Shown: piece by piece, positions 22,201 through 36,000 of the stretch
Position numbering within the stretch: position 1 is the first letter of the stretch
Layout of the letters: every line of letters starts with the position of its first letter
Assembly: GCA_000320545.1 (NCBI GenBank)
Contig: ADNK01000135.1
Location: forward strand, 22,501-86,500
DNA length: 64,000 bases
Direction: 5' to 3'
DNA from: Bigelowiella natans CCMP2755
Taxonomy: Eukaryota > Cercozoa > Chlorarachniophyceae
Translations under genes and position numbers: made by a program
Notes under the pieces: model-generated
Database searches by the model: none
What the model was told of the DNA's origin: nothing
The model's input: only the letters and a program-made list of their open reading frames with translations

Positions 22201-25200
22201 AACACCTGTGCGACTGGCATGCCGTCCCACTTCGTACGATCACGACGCCGCGCGCTCACCATGTTGTCAAAGACTATTCTCCTACGTGACTCAGGGGCCG
22301 ATGAAAGCGCCCTGAGCACGCGAATGATACCGTCATCATCGAACCACATCTCATTATCGAAGAAGCGAATGCATTGCCTTCCATCTTCAAAACTGCTTGT
22401 TTGCTGCTGCTGCTTCCCACCACCGCTAATGTTACTCTGAGAGACCTGCTTTGCCATGCTCGTCGCCAATCCTGGAATCTCTTCCTCCTTCACTCCAGCG
22501 TCTTTTAGCTGACGCGTGTACTTTTCGACTAGAAGTGCGAGCTCCGATTTATTGATACCGGTGCTTCCTGAGGACTCTTTGGCTGCTGCCGCTACTGCTG
22601 CTGCCTCCGCTGCCTCTTTGGACGACGCGAGCAAGGAGAAGAGTTCCAGTCCATCGATCGTTGTCATCGACACAGAGGTGCCTTCGAGGCCCGGTACACC
22701 ATCCTCTAGTGCCCTTTTAAGGCTTTCCGCCTCGGCGAGCGAGATTGTCACACAGTATTCTTTAGGCGGAGGAGGAGGGGGTTCCAGTTTCTCCTCATCT
22801 TCCTTTGCCTTTGCTTCCTCGTTACTGGCGGCTTCTTTCTCTTTCATCTCGGCCACTGCCTCGACATAAGCAGCCGACATCCAGTCCGCATCTTTGCCTT
22901 TGACCTCCCTCACCTCCTTGGCGCCCTCAGTTATTTGCGGTCGCCAGGAGATTAGCACTGATGCGTTCTTCATGCGACGCGCAAGATCCGACCGATGCAG
23001 CAGAGGCGCAAAGTTTTCTGATAAGAGAATAGACTTGGGAAATGGTAGTCCAGGCCCAGTTTTCTTGTTGAGGGAGAATGTGCGTAATGGGTAAAAGACC
23101 CTCGGGATGAGCTTACCAGCGTTGGCGAGATCCTCCTTATGCCACACGACGGCTGCCTGCGACGCCGAGGCATAATTTATGCGGACCTTCTCGATCACCT
23201 GTTTGTTCTCCTGCTCCTGCTCTTTTTCCTGCTCCTGCACCATTTCGGTGTCGAATTCCAACGTGTTGGCAGCCTTTTCCTCCGGCGAGTCTTCCTCATT
23301 GCCCACAGCACCTGTTTTCTTCTTGTCGCCACTGCCTCTCTGGCTGAGTTCCTCAGTTTCAACCTCGTTCAGAATGTCCTCAACGACACGCATCTGAGCC
23401 GGGTCAGTCAGGAAGTCACGGCGAGCTGCTACCTGCTCTCTTAGCCTGGCTGAGTACTGCACCTTTGTGGGCGGTTTCTCAGAGATGTCATGGTCGAGCG
23501 GCTCTCGGAATAAGGCGATGCAGCGTGTGGCCCATACTGGATCGATATCCATGGTCGCCTTCTTGCCGTACGATAGTTCCAGGGCAAATCTGAGCTTTTC
23601 TTCATCGCTCATTTCGGCGACTGGTTTACGTCCCGCAACGACAGTGGAAGAGCCAGCCTTTCTACCAGCACCAGCACCAGCAGCTTTGTTTTTGGAATCG
23701 CCAGCCTTTTTCTCAGCAGCACCATCCTCAGTGCCCACAACCGACCATGTTGCTGTGCAGCTACTTAAATCGGCTGGTTTTGCTGCAGCTCCTTCTCCTC
23801 CTGTAGCCGCTGGTGCTGGTGTTGAAGCAGACGACCCTGCTGCTCCTCCTCCTCGGAAGCCAAGATCAAACACAGTCATTTTCTGATTTCCATACTGAGA
23901 GCCAACCACGTCTTTGAGTTCTTTCCCCTTGAATTGGATTTGTACTTTGGCACCTTCAGGCAACTTGCCCTCCACGCGTATCTTCTCTCGTAAATCAGAG
24001 ATAAAAGTTAAAGGCGTGCACGATATCTTAAAAGACGTCGTCTGTCCCTGTGCCTCTGCCTTTACATCGTCCCCTCCTCCTTCCTTCGTCTCCTCTCCTT
24101 TCTTCTTCTCCTGTTGCTCCTTCGTCTGAGCCGAAGAGGTGGAAAGAGCGACAGTGATATCAAAGGCTTCTTTTGGGATAGTAATGCCGCAGGAGGTGAC
24201 AAAATCGGTGAGGCCCTTAATCTTGGCTTCAGGGTCGTTGCCAAATTGCGACATAATCATGCTCAAGGGCACCGGCAGCTGCGTCTTGGAAGTCCTCACA
24301 CTTTTCACGATAAGGCGAAGATGCGCTTGTTGCTCATGCCCCTTGGCCTCGAGCTTCTTTTTCTTCTCTTCGAGTTCTTTCGGATCGAGAATCTCCACGC
24401 CCATTCCCTTTGCTATATCTGCAAGTGCGCCTACCCCTTTGGCGAGCGAGCCTGCTTGGGCAATCAGGTCTTGAGGTGCGATTGGTAGCTGTTTGCCGGA
24501 GGCGCGAATGGAAATCAGAATCTGATCTAGTCGCTTCTTGGCTTCTTCATTCTCCTTTTTCTTCTTCTCAGCTTCACGATCCGCGTCTGTAAGCACTGAG
24601 TGCTCTTTAAGCGTCAATTGAATCTCCTTTTCGTCTGTAATAGCCCGCCGGAAACGTGAAGGCAGCAGCTCGCCCGCTGTCGCGACCGAGGGCGCCGCGC
24701 TCTCGATGAGTGAAACCCATGCCTGTCGCCTCCATGCGTTGTTGAGGAGCTGCCCGCAGAGTGCCAGGTGCTGTAAGTTCTCTGATCTCATCGAATTAGT
24801 GGTGAGCCACGCCACAACATCGCACAGAATATTGCCGGTATTCGACGCCTTTCGAATCAGCTGGCGAACTTCACCTACAATCAACACACATAGCGTCTGT
24901 CCCTTGGCCAGCCCACGGAGCCTGTAACAGCCTTGCTTGTAGTCTCGGAAAGTCATGTCTTTCCCAAGGGTGACAGCAGCCTTAGCATCCAGCGCCTGCT
25001 TGATATCCATACCAGTCGTGTGCACCTGGTCGTAGAACGTGAAGTAGCGCTCGGGGGAAACACCGCAGCGGCTGAGCGGAACAGGGCGGCCGCCAGTCCT
25101 ATCCACAACCACCTTTCGATCCGATTCGTCAAGATAGACGCACGCGTCTACACCCAGCAGTCCATTCTTGAGGAGAAACCTGGCTACTTGCTCGTTGGTC

Positions 25201-28200
25201 ATGCCCGTGATCAGAGCGCCGGTGTCAATCAGCGCGCGGTACGGCGTTGGTCTACCAGGGCTTGCCACCTCAAGCAGCAGCGTCTCCACGCTCCAGTTGC
25301 CCTGAATATACTTGGACGTGACCACATGCGGGTCGGTCAGCACGCGCAATATCTTGGCCTCAGAGCCGGGCTCGTAATGGCAAGGCCGAAGTTCCTTGGG
25401 TAGTAGATCCGATGGCGTGCCGCTAAATCCCAGTCTTAGCCCGAAGATCACGTCGCTGCCGAGATCAGCACCACTGGCCCGCAGCTTGGTGGCCTGGTGG
25501 CGCATGACGCGGTCGAAAACCTGCTCCCTGAGGAAGTACCCTACAGAGTCAGGAAGCGTGGTGATAGCGCGGTATAGCACTTCGAGTTGCTTGTCGTCCT
25601 GGTATTGGAAAAGCTCCAGTGGTAACACTTCGTATCCCTCATCGTCGTCATCAATAGCAGCAATCTTCTTCTTCTTTTGTTCTTTGGCTCTCTCTCGCTG
25701 GTCTCTGGCTAGCTGTAACCACTCCTGGAACTTTATGCGCGAGGCTCTCTGCACGTAGGGCCCTTGCTCTGTAGCAAGCTTCTCCTTGAGCTGCTGAGCT
25801 ACAGCACGTACGTCGCGGCGTCTGAGGCCTTCATATCTATAGGCCAGGACGGAAAGCCCAATTTGGATCTCTGGGTGAGCAAACTCTGCTGCACGCGAGG
25901 GCACGTCAAGACCAATGAAGGGAACAGCTAATAGCCGCCGCGCCGCTGATATTTCCGGAGGTTTTCCTTCCATGAGCGCCCATTTGTCGATGTGGTGCGG
26001 ATGCAGCAAACCGTAGGCCACACGGTTGATCTTGGAGATACAGTGAGGGAGGAATGAATTAGTCCAGTCGCGGGCCAGGTTGAGTAGCTGGATCGACTTG
26101 GGAGAAAGCCTGCTCTCCGCCATTTCGTATGCTTCCTTTACTAATAACTTCTGTGATGCACTGCTGGTGTTATCTAAGATGTATGCGAGCATTAGCTCCT
26201 GAACGCGGCTTGAGTTAGAGAATGAGGAAGCCGGTTCCGAGCCATCATCATCATCATCACCACCACCACCATCGTCATTACCACCATCATCGTGTTTGCC
26301 ATCTTCTTTCTCCCTTCTCTCCTTCCTCTTTGATTCGGAGAGCACACGCTTCATCTCAAGCTCTGTGCCAGTGGCCGTGGGGGAGGAGGCGGCGGTTTCG
26401 ATGTCGGCCTGAATGCACGGCTGCGCACGGAGCCAAATCATGGCCCACCGCCCAACAGCCATCTTGAGATGAGACTGGTAAAACGACTTTTGTAAGACGA
26501 CAGGGTGGGGGCTGGTTTGCACGACCTTCTGCTCCTCCCCCTGTCGCATGGCATTGGCGATGTCTCGTAGGACTGCAAGCGAGTCGGTATCAGGCCGGAA
26601 ATCAGGCAAGGGCACTCTGCCCCCCGACACGTCGTAAAAGAAAGCCTCGAGAAGATGCATGGGAAACTCCCATCGCTCAGGGCCTAGCGGAAGCTTCTCC
26701 TTCGGTCCGATAGGAAAGTTCAGCTCTGACTTGAGCGGATGCAAGATTAGGTCAACTTCGTCCAAGAGAGCCACCCCACCCATATCTTTGCCGAATAGCT
26801 TGAGAATGCGCTTTATGGCGTCTGCCTTGAGCGCATTGCTTCTCAAATCCTTGGCTAAGACCCCAGAACGCTGCAGCTGTAGGCCAGAGCCAACACGTGA
26901 CTTTGGGAGCGAGAGAATTGGAGATGCCGCCTCCACAGACTGTAAAAGGTCCACGTACTTCAGCATCAAAGACTTTACTGCCTCAGGGGTCGTGCACACT
27001 ACAGCACGCTGCTTCCTCGCGCGATCCAGCTTCGTATACAGTGCTTCTAGCAGCTTAATCGAGTTTGCCGTATCCGAGCCACGATCGAAGTTAAACGTGT
27101 AGACAGCCTTGGAAATCACATTGGAGAAGACGTTCCGCATCACGCTGCGCGTTTGGGCAAGGAGTGCCTTGGGCACCACCTGCGACACTAACACGCGCCC
27201 GTTGGCGAGAAGTAGGGTAAGCATCGGGGATACAACGGACGTCTTGCCCGCTCCCATGATCATCTGTCGCACAGAACTTTGACGTGTTCTAGCGGATGCT
27301 AGGAACTGATAGATGATCTCGACTTGTCGCGGCCGCATCATGAAGCCCGCCATGAACTCGAATGCTAAGAATCTCGGGTCAAAGGTGCCAGTCGTGAGAG
27401 ACATCTGCGTGGTGTAGCCTCTTGAAGCTGTCAGCAACCCTGCTACATCCTTGGCTGTGTGCTCCATGATGTGCACCATGGCACCCAGCGAAGTAGACGA
27501 TTTCTTCCTGCCACCAGCACTTCCACCACCACCAGGAGCTGTACCATTGGCCCCACCACCCACTCCCCCTCCTACCATCTTCTGAGAGGGCATGGCTGGC
27601 TGGCGGTCACCGGTTGGGCTAGGCTTCCACAACTTAATCCCATCCTGATAGCAGCCGCGCCGGGCGAGCTTGAGAAGCTCCAGCGAGTTTGAGCTGTCCT
27701 GCAACCACGTTCTGGTTTTCTTCGCGTCAAACAGATGGAAGTGGAAGGCCACAGCCACAACGGCAGGCAAATGCCGCTCTGGGAGACCCTTTTCCTTGAC
27801 GTAGAGAGAGCGATCGGTGCTCGAAATGAGCTGCGATTCTTTGCGAAGGAGGTCCTTGGTCAGCGCCCTAGTTTTCGCTTCATCGTAGCCGCATTGCTTT
27901 GCGGCATGGAGCAGCATTTGGGGTGTGGGCACGAGGATTTCGTAGACAGAGCCTCCGCCTCTTAGCCAGCCTTCCTCCAGACGCTTGACGATCACTAGCT
28001 CAATACTGCTCTCGAGCTTCTTCACCACGTCCAACGTGCGATTGCAGTGGCTTAGTCGTGTGCATCGGAACAAAACGGCGGCGACGGCAGCCATCAGCTT
28101 CTCGATGTCGCTGCGTGAGAGGAAAGGATTTATGCGCTGCATGTCCTTGGCCTCGCGGGAGGACAGGAACAACGACGCGATGTGCTCGAAAGATGCGGTT

Positions 28201-31200
28201 GCACGTTTGCCACAAAACTTCTCCAGCGAATAGGCGATCAGATTGGTAGCGGCACCGTCTGCAGGTGCAGCTCTATCTTTCAACTCTTCGCCCTTTTTCT
28301 CCTTCGAGTCTTCTTTGGTGGCGGTGACGACATTTGCCATTTGCTCTACCAAAAAGGAGCCCTGCCTGATGGCATCGAAGTCTGCGCCACGAAGTTTTTC
28401 CAGAAGGTTTTTAAGTTTGGAAAGCTTCTCCAGGGCAGAACCGAGGATAGCAGCTGCTTGCGATCCGATCGTAGCGGTTCTTCTAAGGCTGGGAATAGCC
28501 ATTATCGGAAGAGGATTATCACCGTCAAAGGCTTTTTCTTCTTCTGCTTTGTGGGCATCATCTTCACCATTACCATCAAGCCCGGAGATTAGGATAATAT
28601 CCTTCCTGATGGCATCGAGGTGGTCAGGAGTGAGGTAGGCTAGACGTGGGCGCGTCTTTCCTTTGGCCTTTACGGCAGAGGTCTTGAGGTCGTGCTCCAT
28701 GAGCTTTAGCATCTTTCGTGCCACCTGTGACCGAGCCACGGGATTACTTGTGCTGACGGTGAATGGGAGTTTGGCGAGGATCGAGTCAGCGTTAGGATCG
28801 AGTTGGTAGGCGATATCCGAGCTGAAATCTATTGCTGAAAGCGGCATTGAGAAGAAGGCTTTTCGATCCCTGTCGCTCACGTGAAGAAGGTCGCCATCAG
28901 ATTGGTTCTCATCACCGTTCTGATTCTTTGCATCGAGGGGGAGGTGGCGCTGAGATGCCGAGCAGTCAGAGACCTCAGGGCGAGTGAGAATCTCTGCGTT
29001 GGCGGGTATGTGCGTCGTTTCATTGACTTCGGGGGGGGGCGGGAACTTTGGTGCGTGCATCTGTGTCTTGACATAGCGTGCAGCAGCCGTGAGATGGTCT
29101 TTAACCCACATCCCCAGCCCTGGATGCGAGTTGGTGGGACAACCCTCCTCGAGTACCGTGGATATCTTAAAGAATGGTAGTTCTGGGAAAGTCTTCTTGA
29201 TCTCGACCCCACGCTCGATGGCGTGGAGCAAAGGCCCTAGCATGCCATATGCGACCTTCGCGTCATCCGAGGGCGGCTTCTTGCCCATCTTGGTCTGCTC
29301 AAGATATTTCATCTGAACTAGCAGCTTGGTCAACGTGAAGCTATGCTGCGGGAAATCATGGTGCACGTCAGGCCATAGCAGCGGCTTCAGCGTCCCTGAG
29401 AGCATCTGGTAGAGCACAAGGAGGCCTCGTGACATCTTTGAGCCAGTAAGGCTATCATCAAATATCTCCTCGATCAATGTGACGAGCGCAGCGCCATGCA
29501 GACTACTTCCAGATGGCTGCGAGTATTTAAGGTAGAACCCGACGCCACGCTCAAGAACGGGCGCCATTTTTTTCACAGCTTGCACCACTTTGTCTTGCCA
29601 CAGAGCGCCTCCCTGCTTACTGCGGCAAGGACCGGCAGGAAATTCCAGCGCCTTACTGAGCCTTGAGCTTTGCTCGATGGCCTGTAGGTAGCGAAGGCGG
29701 TCAGGAGCGATACCGAGTTGTATCTCCTCGTCCTGGGTAAGTCTGCACACCACGGAGACGTGTGGGAACTTCTTCAAGTAGCCTTCCTTATCAGCTTTCA
29801 CCTTTACCGGAGGGGATTCCCCGCACCCTTTGCAAATGCAGGCAAGTCGCAGCCTGCATGCGTGTGCGTCAGGGTGGCTGTCCTCCTCAGTGTTCTTGAT
29901 CAGTGAGACTATCCATTTCTCCTCTTCCGTGAAGGCGGTATCCGTGGAGCACGTTGACAACAACTTAGACGCTGCAGCGTAGTCTCGCGCCATTAGCCTT
30001 AGCAGCAGGAGGTAGAAGGAAGCACTGAGAGAGCGGCTCAAGACGAATGTTCCTGACAGGTGAATGGGGTAAACATAGTAGCGCGTCTTCACCTGCTGTG
30101 ACCACTCTTTACCTCTTGAGAGCACCACGTGAGTTGAGAATGGGCACTGCTTGATCTTAGGTCTCGTGATACCATAGTTCGGTACCATAAGGAAGTATTC
30201 TTGCCGCGAGTTGTTAAGGACGACAGCATGAGGGATGGCGTTTGCGTGCTTCGAGAGGATGGAATCTGGACTTTCGGTAAGATATAGTCCATCATAGTCC
30301 AAACTAGCGAGCACCGACTTGCCGTCCTGCTCTCTTGTCTCAAATCGCGCCCCAAGGCGCGGGAGCTCCACAAGCGAGATCTCGCATTCCTCCTCGGTTT
30401 GTTTGGGGGAGGAGCGTGTCCACACCAGCACGTATGAGAGGTTCTCAATGCGAGTAAGCACCTTCTTTAGCCTATGCCCTAGACTCGAGGGCTGCGATCG
30501 TACAAGGTTCAGCAGCAACATTGGCTCTGGCAGAACACCGCCCCCCCCATTACTGCTACCACCATCACCACTCTTACTTTCCTTTTCCTTGCTCTTTTCT
30601 TCCTCCTCCTCCTGGCTAGTGCTGTCTTTTCCATAATATGGAATCCTGTATATATTAGCCACCCACTCGCCAATGCCTTCGTTCTCTAAGATAGCTTCGT
30701 CGTTGTGGCTCAACCCGGTGTAGCAGTCATGGGGCGGAACCTGGGCGAGTCTGGCTCCTGCCTTCCTCGCAGCATTTTCACGCACCGACTTCCACGACGC
30801 AGTAGGAGCGCTATCGACCGCTACATAGCGTCCGTTGACCTTAAGGACGCTCTGGATCTTGAGTGTCGCCACGATCACGGTGTTGGAATCTACCGTCTTC
30901 GAATCTGGCCGTGGGTAACCGCGGAGAATGCACGGCCCTGTTCTCCAAAACTGGTACTGCCTCGTGAGTATATCCGGGATAAGACCACTCAAAAACCTTG
31001 CTGGGATGTACTCCTCGTACTCACCTTCTGCTGCTTCTTCGTCTTCAGATGACACAGTGTCTCCCCACGCCTCAGCCTCCTTCTTGAGCTTGTTCTCTAA
31101 GTCCCTGTCGGATTTGGCGACAAGGCGGTTCCTGCGGATGACCACAGAGCCGACCGCATTGTTTGATAGCTTGCCAACGCCAGGCCGATCGGACATAGAG

Positions 31201-32727
31201 CCATCCTTGTTCAGAAGCCCATCAAACATCCCACCGCCTGCGAAACGAAGGCCAGGCTTGGCAGGATTGTCCCTGTCTCTCGGGTCTTGCTCCAAGTCGT
31301 GAAGGCAAAATCGCGAGTCCGATGAGAACACGCACTGGCGGTGCACACGTCGTCCACATTCGGCTAGGTAGTAGACAGTGAATGTCTTGTGCGTTCTGAA
31401 TGCCTGAACCTCGAAGAATCCGCCCGGGTGCCCCTTGAGCTCTTCCAAGTCTCCTTGCGGACTCACGTACCTGGGGAGTAGGAATGGTGAGTATAACCAG
31501 TAGCAAGAGCAAGGGCTTTATCAACACCATATGGATCATGTTAGGAACAAAAAGGGAGGGGGGCAGGGAGGATGAGGGAATCACGAGTCTTCTTACATGA
31601 GCATCTGGGCACATAGAGCAGGAGAGACGCCGCCTGTGACATTATCGATGCTGCTGCTGCTGCTGTCTCTGCAGGAACGAAGGCCCTGGGTATCGATCCA
31701 GACCTTTGGCCTGGCCTCCATTTCCATCTTATCGACGGATTGATCCAGTATGGGATCAAGGAGCTCTGACAGCCACCCAGCACTACCCGGGGAGTAGGCT
31801 ATGAACGTTTTCCCATCGTACAGCAGCTTCGAGGCGCTTCCTGGAGAGCGGCGCGGCATATTGAGGCACTTCTGCTCAGGTAGACCGCCCAGACGACCAA
31901 CAGCTTGGGTTGGAGTGCTGCTGCTTTCGGAGCCTTCGTTGTCCTTTTGTCCGTCGTCGTTTTGTGTCTTCTTGTCGCCACTGCCAGTAGTGATGGTAGA
32001 AGCAGCGTCGAGGCTGATGCTGCCAACAGCGGACATGTTCTGAGCCATCTCGTTGGAGACGATGGGAGTCCAGCTACCGATCTCGTAGACGTGCTGCCCG
32101 TGGACAATAGTCATCAGCTTTCGATTCAGGTTGTTCTCCACAATGGCGCAAAACAGCGATGACGACGACGAGGATGAGCCGGACGACTTGTCCTTCTTCT
32201 TCTTCTTCTTCTTCTGCTGGTGTTGCTGCTGGATCGCGATTAGATCCTGGGCTACCTCAAAGACGTCGGAAAAGTCGCTGTGGTTGGCGATATCGGTAGG
32301 AACCGGCATGAGCATACGATTTCTTAGATAAACCTCCCCTGTCTGAAGATTGACCTGTACCGTCCCCATTGGGTCACGATACAGCCCGACCGATTTATCT
32401 CGCGAAGACGACGACGACGCCTCAAGTTTCTCCTCTTTCAATTCCTTTGCGATCTTAGCCTTGATCTCCTTGAGGTTCTTGCGCAGGTATTGGCGAGCTG
32501 CTTCGAGGTCGTTCATGGTCTCCATGAGCGCTCTGAAAAAGGAGGGGAGCGATTAACGATTAGCAATTGTGATATATGGTATATCACATGATAAAGTGCT
32601 CCTGATTGTGATACAACACGTGGTTGATGATCTTCAATAGTGACGCCTCCTCTTTTGGTGTCGGTAGTAATGGTTGGATGTGCTGATGATGATGACGATG
32701 ATGGTAGTATTTGATAATGCTTCCTAT

Positions 32728-32760
<33 letters not shown>

Positions 32761-32980
32761 CTTTGAGCCACGTTAACGCCCACCGGCTGCTTATTTTCGT
32801 CCTGCTCTTGTGATAAAAGACGCGCCGAAGCTACAGAGACCGGGGCAGCAGCTGTGAGCCTAAAGCCCCAATCTTCCACCGAACGATCCGAGTGGAAGTG
32901 TACCACGAAGCTATCAGCAGGGATCACGAGGGGCGGCCGGCCCCCAGCACCTGACATTAATTATTATAATGATGATGATA

Positions 32981-33015
<35 letters not shown>

Positions 33016-36000
33016 AGCATTTGTTGTACGCTATCGTGGATTTTGTTGCGTGATGATCGTTGTTCTTCTAACCAACCTGGCCATTCGCCAGCAGCAGGGC
33101 CGGAGAACTTGCGCTCTTTCCCCCAGAAGCTGGTGCAGCTCTCATCTTTGTAAATAGTCACGAAGTCGGAATACTCCTCCGTCGCACACTTCTCATCAAA
33201 ATAGATCGATATGTAAGGGGTTCCTGGGAAACGAACAGTTTCGTAGTAATCGGTGAGAGGCTTGTAAGGATGTGAGGACTCGACGACTTTGGAGCAGATC
33301 AGTGGCTTGCTCGCGACAGAGGCCCACCCACGCCACTGAACCTCAGCCATCTCGCCTGGATTAGCCCTTTGTAGAGATACGGAGGCCACGCGTCCCAGCA
33401 GCTGGTCAAGCATGGCACTGTCCGCCTTCTGCGCGCAGTGGCAAATATCCGCACGACTCTTTTCGTAGATTAGGAACACGTCGTGGAGAGGCACCGGGAG
33501 CAGTGGGATTGCCTGCCCAGCTCGCTTCTTATCGCTCAGGTGCTGGATGACAAACTTCGCGCTCTTAGCCTCCGAGTGCCAGCTCAAGACGAAGGCGGAG
33601 CTACAACAGAGGTCGGAAACGGTTTTGGTAGACACCATGTCTTGGCTGCTCTCTTCCTTCTCAATCGTTCCTCGTATAGCATGCAACAAGGCTAGATGCG
33701 AGTGCATCTCCGTGGACCGCTCTACGTCGCCCGCCGTCTCACTCTCTACCAACCAACGGTGGAGAATTGCAGTGGCTCCGTTGGGGCCGAGTAGCCGCAA
33801 GATGCGGTTCTCCGTGCTATCCTTTGGCGTCTTATGGCATTGCCTAGCATGCCTGACGAAGGAAAGGATGAAATAAGTAATGCGTATGATTCTCATTAGC
33901 AGCGTCGCGAATGTTGAGGTGTAGTCCCCAATACACAGCTCAAGCGTCTGGCTGACGATCTTTGCAAGGGGCCCGAGGAGACTCCGAGGGGCGTTTTTGG
34001 CCTCTCGCATCAACACACCATGCGAGGTGCCCAAGAGAGGATCGCGCTGCTTGCTTTCGACTGGAATTTTGTCAATCTTGTTGAAGCTGTCAGACACATA
34101 GGCTCGAGGCTCAAACAGCACAGATTCGAAAATGTCGCGGAGCCACGGGTTCAGTAGAGCACCAACCCTCTGTTTAGCGAAGAACTCAAGAACCAAGGGA
34201 ATGGCAAGGTAGGGCGTTGTGAGATAGGTCATCAGCCTCTCTGACTCCTCCTCACTCAACGTGTCGCCGAATCGCTGCAGCTCCGTTTTCTGGAGCACGG
34301 CATCCTCGTCAGCATCATTCCGCGTGCCAAGTAGTGACAAGGAGGCTGGTGATTTCTGGGCATACCCAGGAGCAAATTTGATGTTGTGCTTCTCGTTGCA
34401 GATCGCCACCCTGAGCAGGGACACTGTCCCGTCGCGATTGCAGTCATGGAAATCCCACTTGGGAGTCGCCTGTGAGAGGTACCATAGCGACACGCTCCGG
34501 AAGGGAGCATTGCCAATTTTGAGGAGCGCTGCAGGCTCAAGGATGAGGCGGTGCAAGAAGATAACGTCGCGCAGAAGTAGCACCTCGGGCGCCTGGTCGA
34601 AAGCTTCACCCATGATCCACCGACTCTGTCTCTCTAAATCAGTCATCGCATCAGGGTTCTGCGCACCCCTCACGTGACCGGCGACCCTCCCCCGCTTCTT
34701 CCGAGGGGGCAGCGTATACATGAGTCCGCACTGGTCAAGAAGCTCCTTAACAAACTTCATCGTCGTGTCGTCCTCCTGTACCTGGAACGTGGGCTGCTTG
34801 TATTGTCCGGAGAATAAGCCACCGCGGGGTGGTTCTGGTTTCCAGGAAAAGAGGGCGGGGCTCTTGGAGAATGGCATGCGCTCGAAATAGTCGAAAACAC
34901 GGTGGCGCGTATCGAGAATGTGAGGATCTGTGAAGAGCATTCGGTCAGAGATCCGCCGGAGCTGATAGCCCTGGAACGACGTAAGGCATATCGAGTAGCC
35001 TTTCACCCCCTTGGTGCCGGCAATTGAGGCCGCATCCACTTTTGTACCACATAGGAGTCGAGCTACTACGTCGTGAGTATTTTTCTTCTTAGTTTTTGCC
35101 TCCCCTGAGGATTTCTCATCTTTTTTACCGTCAGGCACTGTCGTTCTCATTCGTACTACAGCATCAAAGACAGCGAGGATGGCCATGGAGGTCACAGCAC
35201 GGGCCGCCTCATCCGCACGATCGAGATTTGTTGACAGTGTTGCCGCAATGTAGTGAATCAACAATCCGTGGATGGCCTTGAGCACCGCCATACGCTCATC
35301 ATTCGTAGGGGTCGCGTTTGCAAAGGGGCATGTTGATTTCCGACTTGGATCTTCTTCCAAAGATGATTTCTCTTCAGTAGGCGCAGCTTGTGGCTTTGGA
35401 ATAGGGATTCTCATTGTAAAGACAGCCTGGATCAAGCACGTAATCTGATGGCAAGCAATGGAGCCTGCAGAAACAGATGTCTTTGCACGAAGGCGATCAC
35501 AGCGGTCCTTGGTCTCGGTCAGATAGCGCTGAATCGCTGCGAAACTGCGGGGCTGGCTATCGTCGTAAAGGTCAACAAACAGCTCAGGAACTGCCTCGGT
35601 CGGGCCGCCCTTGAGCCCATCAGTCTTTCTCTTATCCGCGATGAGACCAAATCCAGAGTAGCCGATATACTCGTCTGAAGAGCGCATATTCAGCTCGCCC
35701 AGGCGGTTCTGAAAGGCGACATCAGACTTGAGCATATTTTTGATAGTCTCCTGCACTGTTTTCACTTGCGTTCGTACGACTTGGAGACCTTTCGCGTCCA
35801 AAGAACCTCTCTTCAGCTCCTTAAGGGCGGCCATTGCCGTCTGCCTGCAAGCTACGTTAATCATGCGAACATCAGAGTCCTCGAGGAGGCCACTGCTGGT
35901 ACTGCTGTCCTTTCCATCAGCACATTGCTGATCCTTCATTGCTTTTAGGTCTGCTAATACGCGGTCGAGGTAGGCACAGCGGATTTGGAATAAGAACTGC

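Noticed and set aside
19250-31470. Many 60-150-codon plus-strand frames opposite the giant gene
   Set aside because: They mirror the codon bias of the minus-strand coding sequence and show no protein-like motifs or splice structure.
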